NCBI GenBank assembly: GCA_025345505.1
Contig: JANVCC010000018.1
Span: 56,377,656-56,441,655 of the forward strand
Length of the DNA: 64,000 nt
DNA from: Todiramphus chloris collaris
Lineage: Eukaryota; Chordata; Aves; Coraciiformes; Alcedinidae
Direction of reading: 5' to 3'
The notes under the pieces were generated by a model. The model was not told the origin of the DNA and did no database searches. It saw only the letters and a program-made list of their open reading frames with translations. Below are positions 46,901 to 58,100 of the stretch, one piece after another; position 1 is the first letter of the stretch, and each line of letters opens with the position of its first letter. The translations under genes and the position numbers were made by a program.

Positions 46901-48190
46901 AGCTTTTATTTGCACTGGTAAAAAATATTTCTAGTTATACAGTTTTCTTGGTGGAACTATTGTAACTACAGCTCCTGATTCATTTTAATAAAGCCTTATT
47001 ACACCTATGGTAAAAAACCCAACTAAACAAACAATATTTTGGCTTTTTTTAAACATAGGAAAAGTTGCCCTGGAAGAACCATGAAGGAAATTGTTATCAG
47101 TCAGCTTTCAATCTGAATTTTAACTCACCGGTCATTTTTTTGTCCCAGTTTGGAGAACTCACAACTGTGCTCTGAAAGCACAGCTCCATCTTCGGATAAA
47201 TGACGTATGGGACTGCACCGCTATACTTTTAATTATGCAAACGGCACTATAGGAGCTCTACTCTCTTCCTGTTCTAAACAACATCGCTACATTTTGGTGA
47301 AAGAAGAGAAAAAAGCTTTTCTTTTTTTATCCTCACAAATGCACAGTGCTCCAATACACAGTTTCTGTTGTCTTTTACATCTTTACATCGTGGCACCCTA
47401 CTTTCTACGGAGGGATATAACCGAATTCACCAAAAGGGCTGCAGAGCTTTGTGATCTTCTAGAGTATGACACAGCACTAGAAGAACAGAACAGGCAGAAA
47501 TGGTGTGGGACAGCAAGGACAAACAACCCGAGACATAGAAGGTTTGCAGAAAATGTGATGATAAGAATAGACTATTAAATACCAGGACTAGTGCAACTCT
47601 GCAAAATACGTGCAAGATGAAACTAATTTAGGAACCATCAAATATCCTTGCTGTGATATTTCTGTAACTTCGGGCATTTTCGTGTACTTCATGAAAATAA
47701 TTTCCATTTATTGTTTCACCATGTGAAAATAACCTAAACTTTTACTATATACCAGGCTCTTTTTTTTTTTTCAAGAAGTTTATGAATTCCCATAAAAGTT
47801 TTCAGTTCCATGTTTAACAAACCAACCTCTCACACACAGCAAGTATTTAGAACCTGCAACAGTGTTGTATGGTAGCAAGTTAGTAATTTATACTTTCAGT
47901 AACCTAAAGCAGTAAGAGTTATTTGAAGAACGGCAGTATACCTTGGTAGTGGATGATAATAATGACAGCATAATCCAATGGCAGCATGATGGAGTAGTTC
48001 ATTACTTGTGATTTCTGTCCAAATCTCTACCACTTTTACAAAAATACTTTTTATCCTTCTTGCTCATTTTCATTCCTGCTCATGTCCCAGTAAGTAGCTC
48101 AGTTGAAATTCTGTAACAAAAACCTCTTTCAAGATGGTATTCAGATACGTTTTTCCATGCCACAGAGTTCATTAGATGATGAATAAATCC
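43946..48190. other. Intergenic DNA, no feature recognised
   Basis: AT-rich DNA. Open frames here are short, or (47207-47578, 123 codons) show no similarity that could be recognised by eye. No repeat family was identified with confidence. Confidence 0.5.
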
Positions 48191-48649
48191 TTATTCTAGT
48201 AAAGTGATGATCACATCATCATCTTTTCCTTGCCAAAGCATTTCACCTTCAAAATGAACCAGACCGTGTTTTCTGGCTCTTAACAAAATTCCCACTACTT
48301 TATTGGAAATAGTCACATACGTTTCAAACAGCTGCCCGAATGTCACACTCACATGTCCATCTTCTCCCACCTCTCCAGTGCTTCTAATGATCAAGCACAG
48401 CTCTTGTACTTCCTTTCCCACGTGTGAGTGAGCATCTTTCCCTCTCTGTTCTGTCTGAGACCCTTCAGGGGGTCTCCCGTAGGTAGGATCTCCTCTGTGA
48501 GTATGCACCAGTTTAGATGCAAGCCTGTCGTTGCTGAATGGGTTCTTTCTCTGATACTCAATGTGATCCTCTGCCCAGGTCTGCCAACTTCTCCTCAAGT
48601 CACCCACCGCACTGGTAGCTTTAGCACTCTGCCCTTTATCTTTCTCCAT
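48191..48649 (-). CDS. STARS/ABRA-like costars-domain protein, intact open frame
   Basis: A 152-residue frame from ATG at 48649 to TAA at 48193-48191. It contains RRSWQTWAEDHIEYQRKNPF, GDPTYGRPPEGSQTE and the costars core VTFGQLFETYVTISNKVVGI, and ends EGEMLWQGKDDDVIITLLE. It follows the C-terminal half of ABRA (STARS), which in human has GRWQQWADEHI, GYGRPKEGTKTAER and EGEMLWQGRDDHVVITLLK. It is too divergent to be ABRA itself and lacks ABRA's N-terminal half (human ABRA is 381 aa). It is also not ABRACL (81 aa). STARS proteins bind actin and promote Rho/MRTF-SRF signalling in striated muscle. An in-frame TGA lies about 40 nt before the ATG. A good acceptor (TTTTTCCTTCACAG at 48731) and a donor (GTAAGT, 49081-49076) suggest a non-coding leader exon ending at 49082. 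The absence of breaks argues for a real gene. Confidence 0.82.
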   Translation of the reverse strand: MEKDKGQSAKATSAVGDLRRSWQTWAEDHIEYQRKNPFSNDRLASKLVHTHRGDPTYGRPPEGSQTEQRGKDAHSHVGKEVQELCLIIRSTGEVGEDGHVSVTFGQLFETYVTISNKVVGILLRARKHGLVHFEGEMLWQGKDDDVIITLLE

Positions 48650-48950
48650 TTCTTGAGAATGTTTTATGGCACTCAAGCAGGAAAAAAATCAATGACTGGT
48701 TGTAACTGCGGTTCCTGGGTGCACTGTCAGCTGTGAAGGAAAAACCACAAATGAGCCCGATAATTTTTGGGAGAGTTTTGCCCTAGTTGAGAGGCAAGAC
48801 TGCCAAAAAAGACATTAAACACCTGAAGATTTTGTTAAGTATACCATGAAGCAATAAAGAAAGCAAAAGTGATTCAGCTGAAATTCAGAAGTCACTTTGT
48901 AACACAGGGCAGTAAGTTATGCTTACAAGCCTAGACAGCCTACCACAGAA

Positions 48951-49061
48951 CCCGCAGCTGGCGTTCCGCAGCTGGCATACCACTTCTCCCACAGCTGGGG
49001 TCCCACAGCTGGCATACCACCGCTCCCACAGCTGTGGTCCCACAGCTGGCGTACCACCGGT
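48951..49061. repeat. 37-bp minisatellite, three copies, six CAGCTG E-boxes
   Basis: Three tandem 37-bp units, each built as CCCACAGCTGGGGTCCCACA followed by GCTGGCATACCACCGCT with small changes. A partial unit follows. Each full unit holds two CAGCTG palindromes. The array lies about 300-410 bp upstream of the ATG of the minus-strand ABRA-like frame. Confidence 0.92.
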
Positions 49062-51530
49062 GCCGCAGTGACCGTACTTACCCCACGGCCTCTGTGAAAC
49101 ACAAGCGAAGTGCTGTACTTGCTCTTCATGCAAGGATGCCTTTTAAAGAACTTTATCCTTATACCCGGCAGCCCGGCAGACTTGCCAGACAATGTGATAC
49201 AGCGCTGGCTGACCTGTCCAGCACAGGCTCACTGACAGGCAAGGGAGCAAACCAGTCCCCAGGAGGCAGCCACCAACCCAGGGGAGGCGGTGGCGCAGTC
49301 TTTCTCCTGCCTGCGCGTTGATTAAAGGTGGACAAACCCACGCTGTGCCGGCGAGCTTCCCGCAGGCTGTGGAAGTTATGCACAGAAAATATTACCTGGA
49401 GCTGAAGTGGAAGCAGGGGGAGTTTCCTCATCAGGCACTGAAAAGAGAAGTAGAAATCCAGCGAGTGAGCGCGGCACTGCCTGCAACACCCCGTTTAGTG
49501 AAGAAGACTGAAACCAGAACAGATAGTTCTCCCTTAAAAGGTCCTGCTGCCCAACCATGTCTGCCGAGTAAAACCTGCAGGCAGGGGAGCTTGCTCTGCT
49601 GAGACTGCTCCAGCGACACACGCTGCCTGCAGCCTATGAAATTACATCTACTTAGATTGTGGGCTATCTGTGCAGTAGGTAATTATTTTGATGAATTAGG
49701 GGCAGACTTTTATATGCCTATAGAGATCCAACCATTTCTTTGCTGGATCGTAACCTCCACCTGTTGATGTACAGAAACGAGTTTCCATACAGCACGTTAG
49801 TAGAGCTGATCAGTTTTCTTACAGACACAGAGGGTTGCTGCTTTCTTTTCTATGGAGAAATGGGCAGAAATACCAATTCTAAACAATTTAATATCTGAAG
49901 GATAGATGAGGTATTTCTAGATTTTAAAAGCATTGTGTTGGGTTGGGCTTTTAAAAGTAATGCTTTGTGAGTATTTGCCCATAAACATAGGTTAGTGCTG
50001 CTACCTGTGAAACCCATGAGCAGTGGCAGAGCTCCCTGGATGCCCCAGCTGAATGTACAAGTTACAGTCAAAAAATTCTTGCGTTGCCTTTGGGTCTAAA
50101 AGAGTGCATGGGGTGAGCAGAAGATGGCAACACAATGGCCGTGAAAGAGAATTGAGAAAGATAAGCAGCAGCGTGCATCAAATAATGGCTTTTCATTTAT
50201 AGTCTCTCACTTTTAGACTGAAACTCATGATTGTCATATGATCCTGTTGTTATTTTGGTTTTTTTTTGTTAGAGGAGGGTGGTTAATTCTAGCTTCCTGG
50301 ATAAATTTCAATTTCAGTAATTACATTTTGTGTACTTAAAATTCCCCCGAAGGCTAAAAAGGATAATTGTTCTCTCCTTAAAATAATTACATAATCTTGT
50401 CAACACAAGATGACTCCCCGAATCCACACTAACATGCTTGATTCTCCTCAGTGGCAGTACAGGCATGTATGTTAAATTTACAAACACAGCATTTGAAAAG
50501 CACTTTGTTTTCATGTCAGGATTAAATACTCCATGAATTTTACTTGTTAATGTACATATACTTTCAAACTATGCTGAGACAACCAGCAATTTTACATGGA
50601 TCCTCACATAAAAAGCGGGAAAAAAAAGGGCTTTAGTCAAATTCTTCTATAGAAAAAAAAAGTATCACTGAAAAATGGAGGTATTCACCTTCTGAGAACA
50701 GACATCAATGCTCTGCAGATCAAGTAAGTGAAGGCCAGACTCAAAGAGATTGTGCTTAAACAATAATAGCAATAGCCCCTCCTACTAAGGAGTTTCTAAA
50801 ATAAAATCTATACAGCTAAGAAATTTAAAGTGAGATATATTGGAAAAATAGAAGCAGATTTCTTCCACTGAAACGGTTTCAGCAATTCTATGGCTTTGTA
50901 AGCAGTCTCAGACTCCTGAGGTTTGTCAACAGTTCAGCAAATGTGTTTATTGCTGGGTCTGAGCACTCAGCTGCTGAGGTGAACAAGCCTCATCTTCCTC
51001 TCTTGTTTCTTTTCTAGGGAAGTTCACGTTTAGCTGCCAGTTGACATATAGATTGTTTTCTTGTCAATTGTCAGGGCTCAAGCTCCATAGCCAACCTCAG
51101 TTTTGATTACCACAGGAAGAATGTAACTGGAGAAGCTATGAAGATGCATAAAGAACGTGGTCCGTGCAGTGCTCACAGGTCACGAGCAAAATCTTAGCCA
51201 TCTAGAAAAAAAGCTGTCCAAAAATTAGCACAGATGAGTTCAGTGCTGAGCTGGCCTGCTCCTAATAAAAGGCTTACCGGAATCTGGATAAGCCAAACCT
51301 TTCGGCTCAACATAACAGGGAGATCAGCGAGTACAGGATTACAGCTATCAAGTCTAGATGTTAAAATAAAACAAAGCATAAGCTGCAATACAAACAATAT
51401 TTCCCCCCTGCCCTTGTTGGATAGTCACGTCCCTGCCCCTTTCCTGGGAATCTGCTTCTCATCTCTATCTGCTCCTACACCCACATGCGGGCCCTGACCT
51501 CCTTCCCTCGGAAAAACGAAACGTGGTGTC
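49062..51530. other. Intergenic DNA between ABRA-like frame and TRMT11
   Basis: The first 550 bp (to about 49620) are richer in G+C and may hold the promoter and leader exon of the minus-strand ABRA-like gene. The rest is AT-rich with no recognised feature. Confidence 0.5.
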
Positions 51531-51880
51531 TGTTAATTGTCAACGTTACTTAATGATGTGCTGCAGGGGTGCCAGCGAGGGCAGGCTATTGCCGGGGGAC
51601 GGAGCGGTGTCCGCTGCGCAGCCAGGAGGCCGCGGCCCCAACCGGCCCGCTCCTCAGCGCTTCAATGGCGCGCCCCTGCCGGCAGCACACCGCTTATTTA
51701 TCTATTACTCGCAGTTACTACTATGCGTTAGAAAGCATACAGAAAACATAAATTAGATGAGAGGAAGATGAAAAGAACAGTAACTTATGCAGAATGTCCC
51801 CGCACCCTGAGCTGGCGGCCGCTGCTCTGCACCGCGTCAGCCGGCGGAGCCGCTGGCAACGCCCGTGACCAGCGCGACGG

Positions 51881-51924
51881 AGATGGGCGGGAGATGGGCG
51901 GGAGATGGGCGGGTGATGGGCGGG
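51881..51924 (+). repeat. 11-bp tandem repeat of Sp1-type GC boxes
   Basis: Four tandem copies of AGATGGGCGGG (the last starts TGATGGG). Each carries GGGCGG. They lie about 180-220 bp before the TRMT11 start codon. Confidence 0.9.
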
Positions 51925-52101
51925 ACAGCAGCCACGGGGCAAGGCTGCGGGTCTCGGTGCCACCCCCCTCACCGCCGGGCGCGTTCGGGCCGGCAGCGCC
52001 GCCTCCCCGCTGCGAAGGGCGGGCTGCCCCCACCGCTCCCGCCGCGGCGCTGGGCCCGCCCGGCGGCGCATGCGGCTCGGGGAGGCGGGGGATGGCCGGA
52101 C

Positions 52102-52176
52102 ATGGCGCTGGCGGCCCCGGCGCTCCGGCGGTACCTGCTGCTGCTAGCGCAGGAGCACCTCGAGTTCCGCCTGCCG
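52102..52176 (+). CDS. TRMT11: TRMT11 exon 1 (coding part)
   Basis: 25 codons from ATG, ending LEFRLP at a phase-0 donor CCG|GTGAGC. The start is set by homology. The nearer upstream ATG (52092) is in another frame. Confidence 0.94.
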
Positions 52177-55100
52177 GTGAGCGCCCCGCGGGGCCGGGGC
52201 CGGGGCCGGGGTCGAGGTTGGGATTGGGGTCGGGGTTAGGGCCGGGGCCGGCCCGGCCCGCTGAGACGGGGGGGAGCATGCGAAGCGTTGCCTTCGGGAG
52301 CGGCCCCGGGTGTGCCCGGGGGGAGGCCTGGCCCTCGCCTGCTGTCCGCCCGGCTCGGACGGCCCGGGACGAGGGGCGGCCGGTGCCCCGTCTGCACTCG
52401 GCGCTCTCCGCGCCCCGTGGCAAGCGGCCCAAGGGTGCGGGGCGGCCTCTCTCCCCCGCGGTCTCGCTGCGGGTGTAGGCTCCCTCCTCCTGCCCCCGGT
52501 CACCGCGGGGAGTCTCTTCGTGGTGGCCTTAAGGCAGTGCTTTTCTTGCGCTTTCCAGAGCGTTGGAAGCTAGGCGAGTTTGACATCAAGGTACTTGGGG
52601 CTCCAGATGAGAAATGGACTCTCGGGGGGAAAAATGTATTTATAAGAATTTTCTCAAGATCTCGTTTTGGTGATTTTCTAAACTACGTAGCTTCTCTCAC
52701 TGGTGTGAGGTGGGTACATAAGCGTTTGGTGCTGCCCTGGTGACAGGCGAGGTCCTCTCTGTCCCAGGTGTTGAAGGAGCTGCATGAGGCAGGAGGGTGC
52801 GGGTATCTTCATTTGCTGGGGGAAGGCTTGGGGAGCAACGAGGACAGGGCTTCTCTGGAGTCCTAGGGCCTGCCCTGGGGTCTCAAATCAAGGTCTCCCA
52901 GCCCTTGGCTGACATCCTGGTCACCTTATGCCAGTCAGTCACAAAATTTGGGGTGCAGAGTTTGTTCCATGTCACTAAATGAGTTTTATCAAGTGCTGAT
53001 CACAGAAATCATTAACCAAAAATAAATCGTAACTTATCTGAAGCTCCTGCTTATTTTTATGAGTCCTTGATGGGTTTTTATGGGTCCTCTGTGAATGTCT
53101 AGTGTAGCATACACTCAATTTCCATGTTTATAAGAAAACCTTCTTGTTTGTACATTTAACTTGTTTTATTGGTTTTTTTTCCTAGGGATACATGACAGAG
53201 TCACTACACACTAACTAATTTTGATGCCCTAAGTGCTCTTCTAGGCACTATGCTGAAGAGCTAGTAATATGATACCCAGGGTAGTATGTTATTGTTTAAA
53301 ATAATGCTGAAATGCAGAGTTATTTTGATTTAATTGTAAGGTCATGGTTACACATGTTTTAAAATATTTAATGTCTATTGAATTATTTATTTTCTTGGCT
53401 TTCATTAAGGCTTTCTTTTGTGCACTGCTTTTCACTATACACTTTGTGAGATGGGAACATTAATTTGTTTCTTTATGATTTTTCTTTAGGCAACGTTATC
53501 AGATGAAGTGAAAAAAAGACCGTATACAACATAAAAAGTTTTTCTTTTTTTTTTTTTTCCCACCAAGGTTGTAGCTGTATTTGGTTGATAAAGCTGCGGA
53601 AGAAAGCAGTTCCATTTCCCTTTTCTTGTACTCTGGTGACTGCTCAGCCATATGTTTGGCTTTGTGATGAGCTGTGTTAGGGACCTGATTTGTCTGAAAA
53701 CTTAAATGAAACAAGCAAGGACCGATTTTTTCAGCTAGATCAGCTTCCTAATTACCTTTACCACACCTGCATATGGGATACAAGAGCAGTAGTTTTCTTC
53801 TGGTGCTGGATCACATGACTGAAGGTGTTCATTGAAGTCCACATTTGTTGTTAAGTGCATGTAGAATAAAGTTCTGTGTTTCATATTTCTTAGTTTATAA
53901 GGAACTGCTGTGTTCCATAGTCAGGGATCTCTCTTTGGTTAGGTCAGGTACTGAGGAGTAGTATCAGGCATCCAGTTTTCCATCACAGGGTGTCTCTCAT
54001 GGGCAGATAGATGGTTTTCTTACTTTTTCTTCAATGGTTTTCTTATCAGTATCTTCAGACAGATCTGTTCCAGTGCTTCACTGTCATTACTCTTGGAAGG
54101 ATCTTCCCAACTGCCCATCTGGAGCACTGCTGTGATCTGAACCAGGGCTCTTGTCTCCTCTGTAGAAAGGAGGTTCCTTTATCACAGCAACCTTTAGCAT
54201 ATGTAGTGGTTGTGATCATGTTTCTCTCCAAGCCTCTCCTCACGGGATGTGCTTTCTCTACTTCTTATTATTGTCACTTTCCTGTACATAATATTGCCTG
54301 CTGTGTGTGGAGATGTCACTGATTCATGTGTAAAAAATAAAATCTCAGGTGCTTTTGCTGTCCCAGGACCATACAATGAAACAATACACATAAACTTCGA
54401 TTCTCCTGGAGCAAACCTTGTTTTTTTTAACCAGCATTTCTTACGTCCCTTCTATGCAAATGCAAAGACAGAAATGGATGGGGTAATGTCCCACTAAAGC
54501 CACGTGCTAGTGTTATGTTGGGATTTTCATTTTCCTGCATTTTTTTAGGATACTTCATTGTAATCTTTTTATTTGCCCACTCACTTAAAATCTAAGACAA
54601 TATAAAAATTTGCTTGTTCTTTTGCTGTTGACGTCCAGAGGCTGCTGTGTGTTGTTTCTGGTGAAGGGGCTGCATGAGAAACATCCCCAATGTTTACCTC
54701 ATTTCAGTTCAAAGTGTTTTTATTGTGTGCGGTTTTTTTAATTATTACTAGCTTCTTTCCTGGAGATACACTGTTTTCCTGTTCAATTTGTGGTCTTTGC
54801 TTTAGTCTACTCAGTAAAAGACACCTAGTGAAGAATACACTTGAGATACCTGTAAAGCAGAGAGGTAGCAGAAAAGGAGTTATGCTCAGTCTGGGCTCTC
54901 CTTCATAAGACAGTCTCAATTTTTTCATGAACAGTGCATACAAGCTGAATTGTGAACCTCTGCCGTATACACACATCTACTCTAAGAGCATTTCACTGTC
55001 TATTCCCACAGTAAGTAATAAACACCAGTCTTTTCTGTTTGATCTCTGACATTTTGTTCCTAATTCCTAAAGGTTACCATCTGCATTAGAATTTGTTATG

Positions 55101-58100
55101 CTGCCTTTGGTTTTTTTGTTTTTTTTTTTTTGTTTCCTTCACCTTTCTTTAAAACATTAGTTAATGTTCCTAAAGCCTGACCTTTGTATTTTCATTTTAG
55201 GAAATAACATCTTTGCTCTCACTCTGTGGTGGACAGTTCAGCGGTGAGCAGGAAATTCGTGTGAATGTAAGTGAGGACCAAATATTTTACGTGACTTCAT
55301 GTATGGTAAACGAATATGTTCTGTACAGTATTTTTATTAAATGCGGGTAGCTGAATAATTTTTGAAGTTTCTTTGGAAAATAAGGAGTATTCCAAAAATG
55401 AGCAATTCTCAATTTCAGTAGAGACTCAGAACCGAGTAAAAGATGCAGAAAATGCGCTTCAGGAGGTCTTCATTTAACAGCGTGAAGAGAAGCAGTGCCA
55501 TCTGCTGGGAGGTTCTCCTTGCTTTTCAGAACAGTCAAACCATAAAAACATTCAGCAGCACTTTGAATTTGGTGTTTGCCTCTAAATTACCAAGACACTG
55601 TGTCTGGAAGGGTGAAGCTAGGAAGGTGTGTGATCCTGGTCTTAATACTTAGTCGGAAAACGTTACTGGTTTTAGGTACTACTTGTGTGTGGTGAGGTAT
55701 TTTGAGTCTTTAGAGAATGAGTATTCTAGAGAAGTGTAAAAAAAGTAACATCTGACCAAGTCAAAGATATGGTGGGAAAATGAAATGCCTCATAGATTTT
55801 TTTCAGACATTCAACCTGTGTATACAGTTTTACCTTATGTTAAATGTTTTATCCTCATGTTCTCTGTACATTTAAGAGATACAGGGTTGGGTTTTTCTTT
55901 TTTTGTTTTAATCTTCAGCACGCATATTCTGTTTTTATAGAACAGAATTGTGTAGTTGTGTAATTCATGTAAAATCCTCCAACTAAGTATTTATGTCACT
56001 TCTCTATTTCAGTCTCCATTTTGGATTCTCAGTATTCCTTCAGAAGAGATGGCAAGGGGACTAATGAAACGGACAGTATGTGCAAAGTAAGAGGTGAAAA
56101 ATCTTGTAAATGATAATGCAGGCAGTGAAAAATTGTTCTGCTAAATTCTGGCAAATGGAGTGTTAAAATAAATAGTCTCTGATTACCTCTAGAATTGAGT
56201 AGGCGTTACTGGAACCCATTGGACTGATTATGTAGCCTGCCAGTCCTCTTTACTTATTGTACGATTCAGGCCAGGTCCTGAAATGATGTCCTTCACTGCA
56301 GAGCCAGTACTTGTCTTGGTAGTGTCATTGATGTTTTTAGTCACCTTGAATAATGTTAATTTGTGTCTTGTTTTCAAATGTGTATGAAGTTAAAAGATAA
56401 AAAAAGTGATACATTAGAAACTGAAAGTCGAGTTTGAAAGGGAAAGGTGGTGATTCCTTGTGCCACCCTTTTAGTGCTGGTATCTGAGCCTTCAGCCCAG
56501 ACTGCTGTAGGAAAGGTCCTTCTAGAAAAGTCAACAGCACAGAAATGTGCCAGAATGATTGTTTCATCAGCTTTTGGTCCTTTTTAGAGGTGTCTGTGTA
56601 AGACATGCTTTCCAGTGAGTCTTGAGAGATACCTTGGAGGTATTGTTCAGGATGAGAAGCAGCGTGGTAGGGGTATGGCTCTTTGACTATATTACATTTT
56701 AGGTGCCTGGGTTGTCCTGTTCAGGGTTAGTTTGGGCACTTTTGCATAGTGTTACGAGGTCCCTGTTGAGTGCTTTTTGTGTCGGGTATTCAGTTTTAGC
56801 TACAGTGTCTTAGGTTGTACACTCCTGCCTAAAGAAACCCCATGTATACAAAATGATCTTTATGATAGTGTGTTTCTGATAGGCATAAACTGTACTGTAC
56901 TTCAAAAAGCAGCTGTAGGCAACTAAGGAAGCAAAACATGACAGAACAGCTTGCAGCTGTTCCATGCACTGTGCTCTTTCAGCTAACATGCTTCTTTTAT
57001 GCAGAAAGCATGACTGGCCCACTGTTTTGTTAGGGGTTTTTCTGGTTTACTACTGTTTGTGGGAAAGTGTGTTGGTTTTGGAGGAAGATTGCTGGAGCAT
57101 CTCCATTGCAATGCTAATGAATATTGAAAGCTCTGGAGCATACATTTATCTGAATACAATCTCCCCAGCATTTTGTGTATTTTTTTTCCATACATATATA
57201 ATTGTAACGGCAAGAAGTGGGCCTGAAGATCTTAGAAGAACTTCTTCAACAATTGAATAAAATTCAAAGATGAATATTCAGTTCCCTATGCTGTCAGTGT
57301 TTTCATTGTTCTGCTTATAAATATAGTTTAAATTCTCAGAGTAGACAAATCAGATGCTTTAGGGAAAAAAAAAAAAGGACACTACAGAAAATGTACTTTT
57401 AACAGAGTAAATGCAGGTTAGAAATATACCCTTACCTAACTTATTCAGGAGAGGAGTACCTTAATAAAATAGTTTACCACTGGGCCTTGGTATCTGCTGT
57501 TGTCACCTAGCAAGATGTAGTTCTCTCTTAGTTTTGAGTGAGCTAAACCTTTGAACGTTTTGAAGATTTTCCTTTAGAGTCATCTTTGAGTAGGTGATTC
57601 TTGGCACTGCTAATCCTTAAAGACTGTGTTGATGGTCGTTGCAAACACACATATGAGTGTCTAGCAACATATGCAGTGACACTAGCATTCCTCTACTAAA
57701 AAGACTTTTTTTTCTTTGATACCTAAAGGCCACTCCATTGGGATATTTGAATGCTGAGGGGAAGGTTTATGATTTGGTGTTACACCTTCATGACAGTAGC
57801 ATCAGTTCTCTCATCTTGCAAGGCATTGCTTTTCTTAAAGCTGGCAATATGGAAACAAATAGATCAAAAAAAAAAAACCAACCCAAAAGCACAAGAAGAC
57901 AGCGTAGTGTTTAAACATCTGAAATTGTCAAACATCATAGCCACATCTCAAAATGGGACAGAACCTCTGATGATGTCATTATATGTAGGATGTTCCCATT
58001 TCAAGATTTGTGTTAACTTCAGGGTAGCCTAACACTTTAATCTGTTCTTGACCTTTTGCAGCCTTTGCTTACCCCATCAAATTGGTAAAATTTTGGTCTG

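Larger units (their letters stand above)
51560..52540 (+). promoter_or_regulatory. TRMT11: CpG island, TRMT11 promoter, exon 1 and start of intron 1
   Basis: A sharp CpG-rich block around the first exon. It includes an 11-bp GC-box tandem repeat (51881-51924), several CCGCCC/GGGCGG boxes and no clear TATA box. It also holds an upstream ATG at 52092, 10 nt before the start codon and out of frame with it. Confidence 0.88.

Noticed and set aside
47207-47578. 123-codon + frame upstream of the ABRA-like gene
   Set aside because: No similarity recognised and no matching splice or promoter signals; could not be supported as a gene.
51768-52503. Long frames on both strands in the TRMT11 CpG island
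   Set aside because: Same reason; Pro/Gly/Ala-rich translations without domains. Only the short upstream ORF starting at 52092 is of possible use.
54249-54497. 82-codon frame with a hydrophobic start (MLSLLLIIVTFLYIILPAVC)
   Set aside because: Looks like a signal peptide, but T-rich intron DNA often gives hydrophobic runs; no known family and no Kozak context.
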